Shown here: positions 22,439-34,844 of the stretch, in pieces
Layout: each line of letters opens with the position of its first letter
Numbering within the stretch: the stretch's first letter is position 1
NCBI RefSeq assembly: GCF_904849725.1
Contig: NC_058520.1
Span: forward strand, 400,781,993-400,845,992
DNA from: Hordeum vulgare subsp. vulgare
Taxonomy: Eukaryota; Streptophyta; Magnoliopsida; Poales; Poaceae
DNA: 64,000 nt
Direction: 5' to 3'
Position numbers and translations under genes: made by a program
The notes under the pieces: model-generated
Told to the model about the DNA's origin: nothing
The model's input: the letters and a program-made list of their open reading frames with translations, nothing else
Database searches by the model: none

Positions 22439-24092
22439 TGATATGTCCCAAACGTATCTATAATTTCTCCTTGTTCCATGATCTTTTGGGTGACATTGTT
22501 ATATGTTTTGCTACACTTTTATATCATTTTACACATATTTGGACTAACCTACTAACTCAGTGCACCCAGTGTCAGTTTCTGTTTGCTCATGTCTATTTTA
22601 CACGGCTTTTACCCAATTTTCCGAAGCCCGAAAAATTCCAGGAAAAATATATAAAAAATCAGCGTAGCAGAAGCTTCTAGATCACCGAAGAAGGGCCAGA
22701 GGGCGGCCAGGGGCCGTCCAGGCGACCTGCTAGCGGCCTACCCCCTGGCGGCACCAGGAGGCCGCCTGGGTGGGGCCCACCTCCTTCGGTGCCCTCCTTT
22801 GGCCTATATTTACTCCTCCGAGAGGAAACCCTTCCACAACTTCCAGAATCGCGAATTTCTCCATCGTTCCGCCGCCGCAGCGCTTTCGAGATCGGGAGCG
22901 TCAAGAGACCTCTTCCCGGCACCCTGCCGGAGGGAGGATTGACCTCTTGGAGCTTCTCCGCCACCATGGACGCTTCCCGAACGTGCCGTGATTAGTCCTC
23001 CTTGGACCATGGGTCCATCACCAGTAGCTATGTGATGTCTTCTCTCCAATCTTGTGCTTCAATTGTTAGTCCTTGTGAGCTGCCCTACATGATCAAGGCA
23101 TCTATGTAATTCTCTTGCTATTGCTATGCTCGGTTTGTTTGGATTCGATAAATTATGAGATTATTTCATATTTTTATGAGTTATATATTTGATTATCCTT
23201 TTATATTATGTTCCTTAGTGATTCATGCATGTTCTCCGTTCCTATCTATTTCTTTGGCCAAGTAGTAGATTGTAACTCCAAGAGGGAGCGTTATGCATGA
23301 TTGTGGGTTCATGCCCCTCGATGTCTAGCTTGTGTGACAGAAACATGAGACTAGGGGATGTGCTTGTTGCCACCAGGGAGAAAACAACGGTGCTTGTGAC
23401 CAAGCTTGCAAGGATTGTTTACCTTACGCATAGTTTGTTAATTTAGTTGTTCGTTGCTTTGAGTTTACACTTTGGGTGGGGATCGCAACTTAATACCAGC
23501 GAGATGTTCTCGATAGATATCTCAAGGTGTATGATTAGTAAGTAGACGTTGATGAATAAACGGTCTACTTGTCTTGGCGTACTGCCCATTACTATTGAAC
23601 CTCTAACTATCAAGTAGCATAATTAGCATTGCGGTGCGTTCATAATTCTGTCAATTTCCTAACTCTGATTTGTTTACCCAAGCATAGTTGTTTATCATCT
23701 TTTGGGAGAGATATATCACTAGTGAACATCATGTGACTCCGGTCCATATCACCATCATTGTTTACACCTCCACCATTTACCGTTTTCATTTACTTTTCCG
23801 TTGCAATCACTAATAATTTATCACTTGTGTTTTGATCCTTTGCAAACTACAAGGCCGGAGAGATTGACAACCTCTCTGTACTCGTTGGGAGCAAAGTTAT
23901 TTGTTGTCTGTGCAGGTCCACGTCTTCTGCTGACCAGGACAGGAGACACCTACTTGTTGATCCTAGGAGTCCTCCTGGTTTGATAAACCTCACAGTCTCC
24001 GTGGGAGGGAAAACTTGCTGCTGACTACATTTCAACCTTCCAGTTGGGGTAACCAACAAGGAGCGAGAAGTATATACATCATCTCGTCATCG
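22439..24092 (+). repeat. Solo LTR of the C family inside E's leader (1654 bp)
   Basis: It starts TGATATGTCCC at 22439 and ends CTCGTCATCG at 24092, flanked by GCGGT on both sides (22434-22438 and 24093-24097). It is the same family as the LTRs of C (33186-34844), in opposite orientation to C. No internal sequence remains, so it formed by recombination between two LTRs of an inserted element. Confidence 0.9.
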
Positions 24093-24097
24093 GCGGT

Positions 24098-25084
24098 CCT
24101 TGCAGAAGGTTAAATAGCAACTTGTGTATCACCGTTGTGGTTTTGCATTGGTAAGAATCATTCTTGCTAGATACCCATAGCAACCACGTAAAACATGCAA
24201 CAACAAATTAGAGGATGTCTAACTTGTTTTTGCAGGGTATGTTGTGATATGATATGCCGAAAGACATGATGTTATATATTTGATGTATGAGATGATCATG
24301 TTGTAATACTTAATATCGACTTGCATGTCGATGTTACGGCAACCGATAGGAGCCATTGGGTTGTCTTTAATTTTTGGGCATTTAGTGATGCTTTACTTTA
24401 TCGCTAAATCAGTAGCAATAGTAGTACAAGCATAGATGGCGCGACAACCTTGATGGCAGCACAACAATGGAGATCATGTTGTGGCGGTAGTGACGATGGA
24501 GATCATGCCGGTGCTTTGGAGATGAAGCTCAAAAGCACAAGATCATGGCCATATCATGTCACTTATGATTTACATGTGATGTTAATCCTTTTTATGCACC
24601 TTGTTTTGGTTAGGACGACAGTAGCATTATAAGGTGATCCCTCACTAAAATTTCAAGATAAAATTGTGTTCTCCCCGAGTGTGCACCATTGCAAAAGTTT
24701 GTCGTTTTGAGACACCACGTGATGATCGGGTGTGATAGACTCTACGTTCACATACAACGGGTGCAAGACAGTTTTGCACACGCGGAACACTCGTGTTAAA
24801 CTTGACGAGCCTAGCATTTACAGACATGGCCTCGGAACACAAGAGACGGAAAGGTCAAACATGAGTCATATAGTAGATATGATCAACATGGAGATGTTCA
24901 CCATTAAAGCCAAGTCATCTCACGTGATGATCGGACTTGGACTGGTGAACTTGGATCATGTATCACTTGAACAACCTGAGGGATGTTGAGTTGAGTGGGA
25001 GTTCTTAAGTAATATGATTAATTGAACTCATTATCATGAACATAGTCAAAATGTCTTTGCCAAAGAATGTTCTAGATCACTAGC
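24098..25084 (+). other. Leader (5' untranslated region) of E
   Basis: Noncoding sequence between the solo LTR and the gag remnant. It contains the CACGTGATGATCGG repeats typical of Angela-type leaders (about 24716 and 24919). No protein is encoded. Confidence 0.6.
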
Positions 25085-25890
25085 TTGCATTGTAGCTCCC
25101 TGTTTTTTACATTCCTAGAGAAAACTAAGTTGACAGATGATAGTACTAATTATATGGACTCGGTCCGTAAACTGAGGATTGTCCTCATTGCTGTGCAGAA
25201 GGCTTATGTCCTTAATGCACCGCTCAGTGAGCTACCCCAAGCGTCGTCTGTAGATGATGCGAACATCTTACACACACGTTTTGATGACTATGTGATAGTT
25301 CAGTCTGTGATGCTTTACGACTTAGAATTGAGGCGCTCAAGATGTTTTGAATGTCGCGGAACATCTGAGATGTTCCTAGAGCAGAAATTAGGATTTTAGG
25401 CTCGTGCCCGTGTTCAGAGGTATGAGACCTATGACAAGATTCTTTGCGTGCAAAGTAAAGGAGAAAAGCTCAATCGTTGAGCATGTGCTCAAATTGTCTG
25501 GGTGCTTCAATTGCTTGAATCAATTGGGAGTTGATCTTCCAGATGAGAAAGTGATTGACATAGTTCTCTAAAGTCACTGCCACCAAGCTTTGTGATGAAC
25601 TATAGCATACCAGGGATGGAGAAGATTATACCTGATCTATTCGCGATGTTTGACATCGCGAAGGTAGAAATCAAGAAGGGGCATCAAGTTTTGATGGTTA
25701 GTAAAACCACTATTTTCAGGAAGGGCAAGGGAAAGAAGGGAAACTTCGAGAATGATAAGTCAGTTGTCGCTCCAATGAAGAAACCCAAGAGCCCAAACCC
25801 GAGACTAAGTGCTTCTATGATGAGGGGAATGCTCACTGAGGCAGGATTGCCATGGATACTTGGTAGATAAGAAGGGTGGCAACGAAAGTA
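25085..25890 (+). pseudogene. gag: Decayed gag of E
   Basis: A Copia gag can be followed only in pieces: an open run at 25085-25399 (NYMDSVRKLRIVLIAVQKAYVLNAP, the UBN2-type gag start) and another at 25592-25870 rich in Lys/Gly (KGKGKKGNFEND). The knuckle that should follow has lost cysteines, and the frame is broken by several stops and shifts. It would have formed the particle shell; it cannot make one now. Confidence 0.7.
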
Positions 25891-27060
25891 TATTAGATAT
25901 ATGTGTCATTGATGTGTATATTATGAGTACTCCTAGTAGCACCTGGGTATTACATACCGGTTCAGTTACTAAATGTTAGTAACTCGAACTAAAATCTATG
26001 GAATAGACGGAGACTAGCTAAAGGAGAGGTGACGATGTGTGTTGGAAGTGTTTTCAAGGTTGATGTGATCACCATCGCACGCTCCCTCTACCTTCGGGAT
26101 TAGTGTTAGACCTGAATGTTGTTTGGTGTTTGTGCTCAGCATGAACATGATTGGATCGTGTTTATTGCGATACAATTATTCATTTAAGCAGAATAATAGT
26201 TACTTTGTTTACTTGAATAATACCTTAAATGGTCATGCACCTAATATGAATGGTTTATTGAATCTCGATCGTGGTGATACACATGTTCATAATATTGATG
26301 CCAAAAGATACAAAGTAGTTATGATAGTACCACTTACTTGTGGTACTGCCGCTTAAGTCATACTGGTATAAAACGCATGAAGAAAGCTCCATGCTGATGA
26401 ATCTTTGGACTCACTCATTTTTGAATCATTTGAGACATGTGAACCATGCCTATTGGTGTAAACGCATGAAGAAACTCCATGCAGATGGATCTTTTGGACT
26501 CACTTGATTTTGAATCACTTGAGACATACAAATCATGCCACATGGGCAAGATGACTGAAGGCCTCGTTTTCTAGTGAGATGGAACGAGCTAGTGACTTAT
26601 TGGAAATAATACATTTTGATGTATGCAATCCAGTGAGTGCTAAAACACGCAGTGGATATCGTATGTTCCTACTTCACTTATGATTTGAGTAGATACACAT
26701 GTATTTGCTTGATGAATCACGAGTCTGAAGTGTTGAAATGTTCAAGAAATTTCATAGTGAAGTTGAAGATCGTCGTGACAAGAGGATGAAATATCTACGA
26801 TATGATCGTAGAGATGAATATCTGAGTTGCGAGTTTGGTATACAATGTGGAAGTTGTTTCGCAACTCATGTCACCTGGAACACCATAGTGTGAGGGTGTG
26901 TTCGAACGTCATGGCTGCACCCTATTAGATATGGTGCATACTATGATGTCTCATATCGAATTACCACTATCGTTTTGGGGCTAGGCATTAGAGACAACCG
27001 CATTCACTTTAATAGGGCACCACGTAATTCCATTGAGATGACACCATATGAACTATGGTT
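25891..27060 (+). pseudogene. Decayed protease and integrase of E
   Basis: Fragments in several frames match Copia protease, the pre-integrase segment (TYLWYCRL-like then GIKRMKKLHADG) and the integrase core. The pre-integrase/HHCC zinc-finger segment is duplicated in tandem (26361-26539). No frame is open for more than about 77 codons. The order relative to gag and RT is the normal Copia order. Confidence 0.65.
26361..26539 (+). repeat. About 90-bp tandem duplication in E's integrase zinc-finger region
   Basis: Copy one is 26361-26450 and copy two 26451-26539. Both contain AACGCATGAAGAAA, CTCCATGC and end near ATCATGCC/CCATGCC. They differ at about 15% of positions by eye, so the duplication is old or was itself in the parent element. 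Confidence 0.8.
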
Positions 27061-28690
27061 TGGAGAAACCTAAGTTGTCGTTTTGAAAAGTTTGGGGCTA
27101 CAATGCTTATCTCAAAAGGCTTGAGCCTGATAAGCTCGAACCCTAAGCGGATAAATGCATCTTCATAGGATACCCAAAACAGTTGGGTATAGCTCCTATC
27201 TCAGATACGAAAGCAAAGCGTTTGTTTCCAGAAACGGGTCCTTTCTTGTGAAACAATTTCTCTCGAAAGAATTGAGTGGGAGGATGGTGGAACTTGATGA
27301 GGTTTTTGAACCGCCACTTCAACCAGAGAGTAGAAGGGTGCAGGAAATTGTTCATGTGGCGCCTACACTAGTTAAAGTGGAATCTGATGATGGTGATCAT
27401 GAAGCTTCAGATCAAGTTACTACAAAACCTCGTATGTTGACAAGGACACATACTGCTCGAGAGTGGTACGGTAATCATGTCTTGGAGGTCATGTTGTTGG
27501 ACAACAATGAACCTACGAGCTATGGAGAAACTATGATGGGCCCGAATTCCAACAAATTGGCTGCAGGTCGTGAAATCCGTGATAGGATCCATGTATAAAA
27601 ACAAAGTGTGGACTACGGAAGAACTACTTGATCACTATAAGGCTATTAAGTACAAATGGATCTTTAACAGGAAGACAAACGATGATGGTAAATGTCACCA
27701 TTTAGAAAGCCCGACTTGTCGCAAAGAGGTTTCCAACAAGTTTAAGGAGTTGAATACGATGAGACTTTCTCACTCGTAGCGACGCTAAAGTCTTTTGGAA
27801 TTATGTTAGCAGTTGCTACGTTTTTTATTATGAAATCTGGCAGATGGATGTCAAAACATTGTTTCCTTGACGGTTTCCTTGAGGAAAGGTTGTATGTGAT
27901 ACAACCAGAAGGTTTTGTCGATCCTAAGGATGCTAACAAGTATGCAACCTCCAGCAATCCTTCTATGGACTGGAGCAAGCATCTCGGAGTTGGAATATAT
28001 GCTTTGATGTGATGATCAAAGCTTTTGGGTTTTTACAAAGTTTATGAGAAACTTGTATTTCCAAGAAAGTGAGTGGGAGCACTATAGAATTTCGGATGAG
28101 TATATGTGATTGACATACTGTTGATAGGAAATAATGTAGGATTTCTGGAAAGCATATAGGGTTGTTTGAAAGGAGTTTTTCAAAGGAAAACCTAGATTGA
28201 GCTACCTGAATGTTGAGCATCAAGATCTATTGAGATAGATCAAGACGCTTGGTAAAACTTTCGATGAATACATACCTTGACAGTAGAAATAGAAAGGACG
28301 AAGGTCGCCCCTTATGCCTTAGTTGTAGACTCTATAGTATGCCATACTGTGTACTACACCTGATGTGTGTCTAGCCATGAGTCGATCAAGGGGTACAAGA
28401 GTGATCCAGGAATGGAACACTGGACAACGGTCTAAATTATCCTTGGTAACTTGAGGACTATGGAATTTGTCTCAATTATGGAGGTGATAAAAGGGTTCGT
28501 CGTAAAGGGTTACGATGATGCAAGGTTTGACACTAATCCGGATGACTCTGAGTAGTAAACCGGATTCGTATAGTGGAATCGTCAGTTGGAATTGTTCCAA
28601 GTGGGTCGTAGTAGCACCATCTATAGTATGAGCTAGAGATTTTTAAAGCACACACGGATCTGAACGTTTCAGACCCTTGACTAAAACCTC
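27061..28690 (+). pseudogene. Decayed reverse transcriptase and RNase H of E
   Basis: Frame pieces at 27155-27598, 27570-27779 and 27803-28012 resemble the Copia integrase C-terminus and reverse transcriptase (YKWIFNRKTNDDGK, KSGRWMSKHC, FVDPKDANK). RNase H traces run to about 28690. The RT catalytic block is frameshifted and cannot be read intact. Translated together, it would have copied the element RNA; it is dead. Confidence 0.7.
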
Positions 28691-28770
28691 TCTCACAAGC
28701 AAAACATGATTAAACCCCACATCTAATTGGGTCTGAATCACATGGTGAAGTGAACTAGATTGTTGACTCT

Positions 28771-28786
28771 AGTGCAAGCGGGGGAC
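28771..28786 (+). other. Polypurine tract of E
   Basis: AGTGCAAGCGGGGGAC lies directly before the 3' LTR start at 28787. Confidence 0.85.
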
Positions 28787-30552
28787 TGTTGGAAATATGC
28801 CCTAGAGGCAATAATAAATTGGTTATTGTTATATTTCCTTGTTCCTGATAATCGTTTATTAGCCATGCTAGAATTTTATTGATTGGAAACTCAAATACAT
28901 GTGTGAATACATAGACAACACACTATCCCTAGTGAGCCTCTAATGGACTAGCTCGTTGATCAAATATGGTCAAGGTTTCCCGACCATAGACAAGAGTTGT
29001 CATTTGATAACGGGATCACATCATTAGGAGAATGATGTGATGGACAAGACCCAAACTATGAACGTAGCATCTCACCGTCTTAGTTTATTGCTACTATTTT
29101 CAGCATGTCAAGTATATGTTCCTATGACCATGAGATCATGCAACTCCCGGCACTGGAGGAATGCCTTGTGTGTATTAAACGTCACAACGTAACTAGGTGA
29201 CTATAAAGGTGCTCTACAAGTATCTCCGAGGTTGTCTGTTGGGTTGGTGTGAATCAAGACTAGGATTTGTCACTCCTTATGACGGAGAGGTATCTCTAGG
29301 GCCCGCTCGGTAATACAACATCACAAGAAGCTTGCAAGCAATGTGACTAAGGAGTTAGTCATGAGATCTTGTATTATGGAAGGAGTAAAGAGACATGCCG
29401 GTAACGAGATTGAAATAGGTATAGAGATACCGACGATCGAATCTCGGGCAGTTACATACCGATAGACAAAGGGAATAGTATACGGGGTTGATTGAATCCT
29501 TGACATCGTGGTTCGACCGATAAGGATCTTCGTATAATATGTAGGAGCTAATATGGACATCCAGGTCCCGCTATTGGTCATTGAACGGAGAGTGTGTCGG
29601 TAATGGCTGCATAGTTATCGAAACCCGTCGGGTCTACACACTTAAGGTTTGGTGACGATTTGGTATTAATGAGTTATGTGTGGTAGTAACCGAAACTTGT
29701 TTGGAGTCCCGGATGAGGTCCCGGATGGTGTTAATGAGCTCCGGAATGGTCCAGAGGTAAAGATTTTATATATGGGGAGTCAGATTTTGGCTACCTGAAA
29801 AGTTTTGGGTTTTTCCGGTATTCTATCGGGAAGCTTCTAGAAGGTTGCAGAAACTTATGGAGGAGTACGGAAGTATACCAAGGGTTCCACCACGTCCCAA
29901 GGGTTTGCATGGGCCGAGGGGAGACGTCGTCTCCTTATTGGTCCAAGCGCACAAGTCCCTCAAGGCCCATGCAGTTGGGAAAGGTGGAAAGTCCACCTTT
30001 GTATGGAAGGGAAGGAAGGAGACTAGGATTCCACCTCCTCCCGCCTGGGCTACGCCCTAGATCTTGGAGGGGTTGTTTCCCATGCCCCTCCACCTATATA
30101 TAGAGAGGAGGGGCGTCCCAAGAGCACACACGAAGCCCTTGGCGTCCCTCTCTCTCCCTAGATCGATTTGTCCTCTAGTTTTTTTGGTAGTGCTTAGGCG
30201 AAGCCTTGTCAGGACAGCCCCACCACCACCACCGTCACACTATCGTACTGTCGGGGAATTCATCTACCACCCCGCCCTCGCTTGCTAGATCGAGGAGGCG
30301 GAGACGTCATCGAGTTGTAAGTGTGTTGAATGCGGAGGTGTCGTCCGTTTGGCGCTTGATCGGGAGTTCATGGGACGGATCGTGATAGGATCGCGAAGAC
30401 GTTCGACTACATCAACCGCGTTTCTTAACGCTCCTGCTAAGAGATCTACATGGGTATGTACATACAATCTATCCTCTCATAGATGTGCATCTCCTAGATT
30501 GATCTTGGTGAGCTTAGGAAATTTTTTGTTTCTCATGCGACGTTCCCCAACA
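28787..30552 (+). repeat. 3' LTR of E (1766 bp)
   Basis: It opens TGTTGGAAATATGCC and ends CCCCAACA at 30552, followed by the TGTAC duplication and the resumed D gag. Confidence 0.93.
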
Positions 30553-30557
30553 TGTAC

Positions 30558-31062
30558 AGCTCATGCTCGATCGCATCACAGACATATCCAGTGAGCTTGT
30601 TGCACTTGGCACTACTGAAATCACCAAGCCTGAAGTGGTGAAGAATTTATTGAGGTCTCTTGAAACTTTGGTTGACACCCTCACTCTCATGATTCAAGAC
30701 CGTCCTGACTTCAAGGAGTTGGATCCAGCTCACATTATTGAGACGCTAAATACTCATGAGTTTCAGCAAGCTGAAAAGAGAAATATCTTGGAGCCAACTA
30801 TAGTCAGTCTCGTGTTGTGAACGCAAAGCTTGTATCCTCATCTTTAGACAAATCTGAATGCAGTTCTAACGGTGCCAACGACATTGTCAAAGAGTTTGCA
30901 CTATTTGTGAGGAAGTTTTAACAGTGTGCAATGTCAAAACAATTTGTAAAATCTTCAATGTGTGACTCCAAAAGGCGTGAGGATATGTCTTCTAGTAACA
31001 ACAAGAAACAAAGTTGTCACAAGTGCAAGAAAAAAGACCGCTTCATTGCTGACTGTCCTTGA
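30558..31062 (+). pseudogene. gag: D gag, third piece with damaged zinc knuckle
   Basis: Directly after E's target duplication the D frame continues: DRITDISSELVALGTTEIT, PEVVKNLLRSLETL, PDFKELDPAHIIETLNTHEF, the UBN2-type gag C-terminal half. A frameshift follows near 30820. At 31015-31056 the knuckle reads CHKCKKKDRFIADC; the expected His is Arg, so the zinc ligand is lost. Together with 15186-15229 and 20059-20413 this makes one gag gene spread over about 16 kb. Confidence 0.82.
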
Positions 31063-32736
31063 TGGGAAAATGAATCAAAGAACAAGGACAAAGAATATGG
31101 CTCTAGTGACAACAACAAGAAGAAGATGAAGCATTTCAAGTCTTCATCCAAGTTCTTATCGCACAAGAAGAGCTCCTCTGGTAGAGCTCATGCTTGCATT
31201 GGCAAGGAAATGGACTAAGAGGCTGAATATGAGTCTAAAGAAGTTGAAGAAGGATTTGGGGAGGATTGTGACTCTGAGGTAGCCGGTCTAGATATGGCTT
31301 CATCATTCGTCGCAAAGTCCATCTTCAACCCTGAATACAATGGAAAACTATCAACACGGAAGCTAGTGAAAACGGCTATGATCGCGCCTACTCCTTCATG
31401 CCAAAAGGCTCAAGGTATCGTCAAAATAGTCATGTAATGAATCTGAAAGTGAAGATGCATCTGATGAATACATGAAACCTAGCAATTCCAAACTTGTTCA
31501 GATTGCCACTAAGCAACAACATGCCATGGAAAATATGCAAAAATTTCAAGATAAAAGCAATGACCTGTTACCCGATGAGGTGAGTCTAAACGAAACTATG
31601 GTTGAACATATGCAAAGTCTTCATTCGGGGTTTGAGGATCTCCAAAGTCATCATGATATTCTTTCAACTAATGAAGAGAATCTTGCCTATGAATATATTC
31701 AAAGGAAACAATATCTAGAGATGTTGAGGGAGGCTCATGAAGACCTTTAGAAAAATTTAATGCTCCATGCTTAAAATGTGTTGCTCGTGAAAATATTGAT
31801 TCCAGTGCCGAGTATTCAAATACTTATGTGAGTGCATTATCTTCAACTGTATTTGTGGTACCTAATCCCCCATCTGAGGAAACCGCTACTATCACTGATG
31901 ATAATGACATGTTGAAGACATTGCTTGAGACATTCATGCAAAGAAGTCTCAAACGACATCAAATTCTTTGTGATGTCCTCAAGAAGACAATATTGAACAA
32001 AACCCTAGGGAAGAGAGTGTTTATTTCGAAAGAAATATCAATGTTGATGGATCTTACAAGAAACCTGAGCAGTGCCCTAAAACTACATGGGTTGCTGCAA
32101 AAGCTCCTACAGTTAATCCATCCACATTAGTTGGCTATAACTGTGCTAACCTTATCATCATAGGTTAGTCTTTTGACTCAATTTTTCAAAATGAGAATGG
32201 TGAAGTGTTTTATAGGCACATTGGAACTAACTACAGAAATGGTTCACCTATGAAGAGGATCTGGGTTCCCATATATCTTATTGAGAAGCTTCCTGTGAAT
32301 GCCACCTTGACAACAGAAAGGAACAAGACAAACCCGAGACCAAAGTCTTCGTATGGACCAAAGTCTTCACATGGCCGATCTAATGCTTTTGTTTCGTAGG
32401 GAAAGGTTGAAAATTCTAATGAGTATGTGCACCTTTAGGTATTCATTGCCTAAATTCTCTAATGCTGCTTTAAGGCTCCATGCTTCTAAGCCACCCCTTC
32501 AGATGTGAGTGGTTAATAAGAACCCATATCTTCATGCAGCATCAGATCTCGAGACGGGATATGGTATAACTCGAAGATTATCTCTGGAGGCCCAAATAAT
32601 TCTTGTGTGGATGCAAGACAACTAATGCAAGTGGATTCGACCATGTCATCGTCGAGTATACTATTGATTACTCTACTGCAAAATCTTCGTCAATGCATGA
32701 TACTACCGCATGCCTTGGTGAACAAGTCTAATTCTA
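31063..32736 (+). pseudogene. D spacer between gag knuckle and protease, partly coiled coil
   Basis: Lys/Ser-rich and acidic peptides lead into an open stretch at 31472-31750 rich in Gln, Glu, Leu and His (KLVQIATKQQHAMENMQKF, then DLQSHHDILSTNEENLAYEY) with heptad-like spacing, consistent with a coiled coil. Further broken frames at 31828-32130 and 32205-32399 follow. Such long helical spacers between gag and protease are seen in SIRE/Maximus-type Copia elements (family knowledge). Function unknown. Confidence 0.55.
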
Positions 32737-33185
32737 GTGCAGGAAGATAATTCCAATCCCAGTGAAAGGATTCTAGACAGCGGGTGCACTAATCACCTGA
32801 ATGGTGATCGAAGCTTATTGATGGACTCTACTCTTCGTCCTCCTACCAAAGATCACATCACTTTTGCCTACAATAGTAGCATTAAACTATTGGGATTAGG
32901 TATAGTTGGTATCTCAATGGATCGACACGTGGACAAAGTGATGCTTGTAGAATCCCTTGGGTACAACTTAATGTCAGTCTCAATGCTTTGTGATCTAGAC
33001 ATGCTTGTCATATTTGGCAAATTTTGATGCGTTGTGCTAATGTCTAATAACAATACGAAAGTCTTGGAAGGATTTTGAAGAGGTGATCTCTACATGGTAG
33101 ATGTGTCTGTAGGACCACGGGTTTCCACATATATTCTACCAAAGGCTTCAGACTGCTGGCTATGGCATCGATGGCAAGGACATGC
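32737..33185 (+). pseudogene. D protease and pre-integrase segment, cut by element C
   Basis: The open run 32737-33027 contains the aspartic-protease motif LDSGCTNHLNG and continues through LGLGIVGISMDRHV and SLGYNLMSVSMLCD, typical of Copia protease. After a shift the frame reads CWLWHRWQGHA, the start of the pre-integrase zinc-binding segment. It breaks at 33186 where element C starts; CATGC at 33181-33185 is C's target duplication. The same peptide resumes at 59604. Confidence 0.82.
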
Positions 33186-34844
33186 TGATGACGAGTTGAT
33201 GGATATACTTCTCGCCCCTCGTTGGTTACCCCAAGTGGAAGGTGGAGATGTAGTCAGCAGCAGATTTCCCTTACATGGAGACTATAAGGTTTATCGAACC
33301 AGGAGGACTCCTAGCACCAACAAGTAGGTGTCTTCCACCCTGGCGCTATCAGAAGACGTGGACCTACACACGCAACAAATAACTTTGCACCCAACGATTA
33401 CAGAGAGGTTGTCAATCTCTCCGGCCTTGTAGTTTGCAAAGGATCAAAACACAAGCGGGAAAGTAATAGTGATTCCAACAGAAAAGTAAATGAAAGCGGT
33501 AAATGGTGGAGGTGTAAACAATGATGGTGATATGGACCGAGTCACATGATGTTCACTAGTGATGTCTCTCTCCCAAAATACGATAAACAACTATGCTTGG
33601 GTAAACAAATCACAGTTGGCCAATTGACATAATTATGATTGCACCGCAATGCTAATTACGCTACTTGATAGTTAGAGGTTCAATAGTAATGGGCAGTACA
33701 CCAAGAGAAGTAGACCGTTTATTCATCAGCATCTACTTACTAATCATCCACCTTGAGATATCTATCCAGAACATCTCTCCTGTATTAAGTTGTGAGCCCC
33801 ACCCAAAATGTAAACTCAAAGCAACGGACAACTGCATTAACGAACTATGTGTAAGGTAAACAATCCTTTCAACCATGGTCACAAGCACCGTTGTTTTCTC
33901 CCTGGTGGCAACAAGCACATCCCCTAGTCTCGTGTTTCTATCACTCAAGCTAGACATCGTGGGGAATGAACCCACAATCATGCATAACGCTCCCTCTTGG
34001 AGTTACAATCTACTACTTGGCCAAAGAAATAAATAGCAATGGAGAACATGCAAGAATCACTAAGGAACAAAATATAAAAGGATAATCAAATATATATCTC
34101 ATAACAATCTGAACATAATCTCATAATACATCGGATCCCAACAAACCAAGCATAGCAATAGCAAGAGAATTACATAGATGCCTTGATCATCTAGGGCAGC
34201 TCACAAGGACTAACCATTGAAGCACAAGATTGGAGAGAAGACATCACATAGCTACTGGTCATCGACTCATGGTCCAAGGAGGACTACTTACGGCATGTCC
34301 CGGAAGCGTCCATGGCAGTGGAGAAGCTCCCGGAGGTCAATACTCCCTCCAGCAGGGTGCTGGGAAGAGGTCTCCTGATGCTCCCGGTCTCGAAATCGCT
34401 GCGGCGGCGGAACGATGGTGAAATTCGCGATTCCAGAAAGTCTGTGAGGGTTTCCTCTCGGGACTCTAAATATAGGCCAAAGAAGGGCACCGGAGGAGGT
34501 GGACCCACCCAGGTGACCTCCTGGTGCGGCCTAGGGCCTCGCCGTGCCATCAGGCCGCGTGGGAGGCCCCTCGCCCTCCTGTGGCACTTCTTCGGTAATC
34601 CGGAAGCTTCTGTTTTGCTGATTTTTTTATATATGTTTTATGGAATTTTTCGAGCTTCAGAAAATTGGGTAAAGGCCCCTGCAAAATAGACACCAGCACA
34701 TAGAAAACTAGCACTGGGTCCACTGAGTTAGTAGATTACTCCAAATATGTGTAAAATGATATAAAAGTGTAGCAAAACATATAACAATGTCACCCAAAAG
34801 ATCATGGAACAAGCAGAAATTATAGATACGTTTGGGACGTATCA
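33186..34844 (-). repeat. 3' LTR of C (1659 bp)
   Basis: Plus-strand termini are TGATGACGAG at 33186 and GGGACGTATCA ending 34844. It is the same family as the solo LTR at 22439-24092. Open frames on both strands around 34230-34689 arise from its GC-rich leader and are not genes. Confidence 0.92.

Larger units (their letters stand above)
20414..30552 (+). mobile_element. Element E: Angela/BARE-like Copia retrotransposon, nearly full length
   Basis: Two LTRs of about 1765 bp flank a decayed gag-pol and are bounded by a perfect TGTAC target duplication (20409-20413 and 30553-30557). LTR termini are TGTT...CAACA and a purine-rich tract precedes the 3' LTR. The LTRs differ at about 10% of positions in the first 200 bp by hand count, so this is an old insertion. 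The interior has many stops and carries a solo LTR (22439-24092). Assignment to the Angela/BARE/WIS group rests on the LTR opening TGTTGGAAATATGCCCTAGA. Confidence 0.93.

Noticed and set aside
22677..23049. Overlapping open frames on both strands near 22.7-23.0 kb
   Set aside because: They fall in the GC-rich leader of the solo LTR and recur in C's LTRs at 34284-34689 and 59092-59376.
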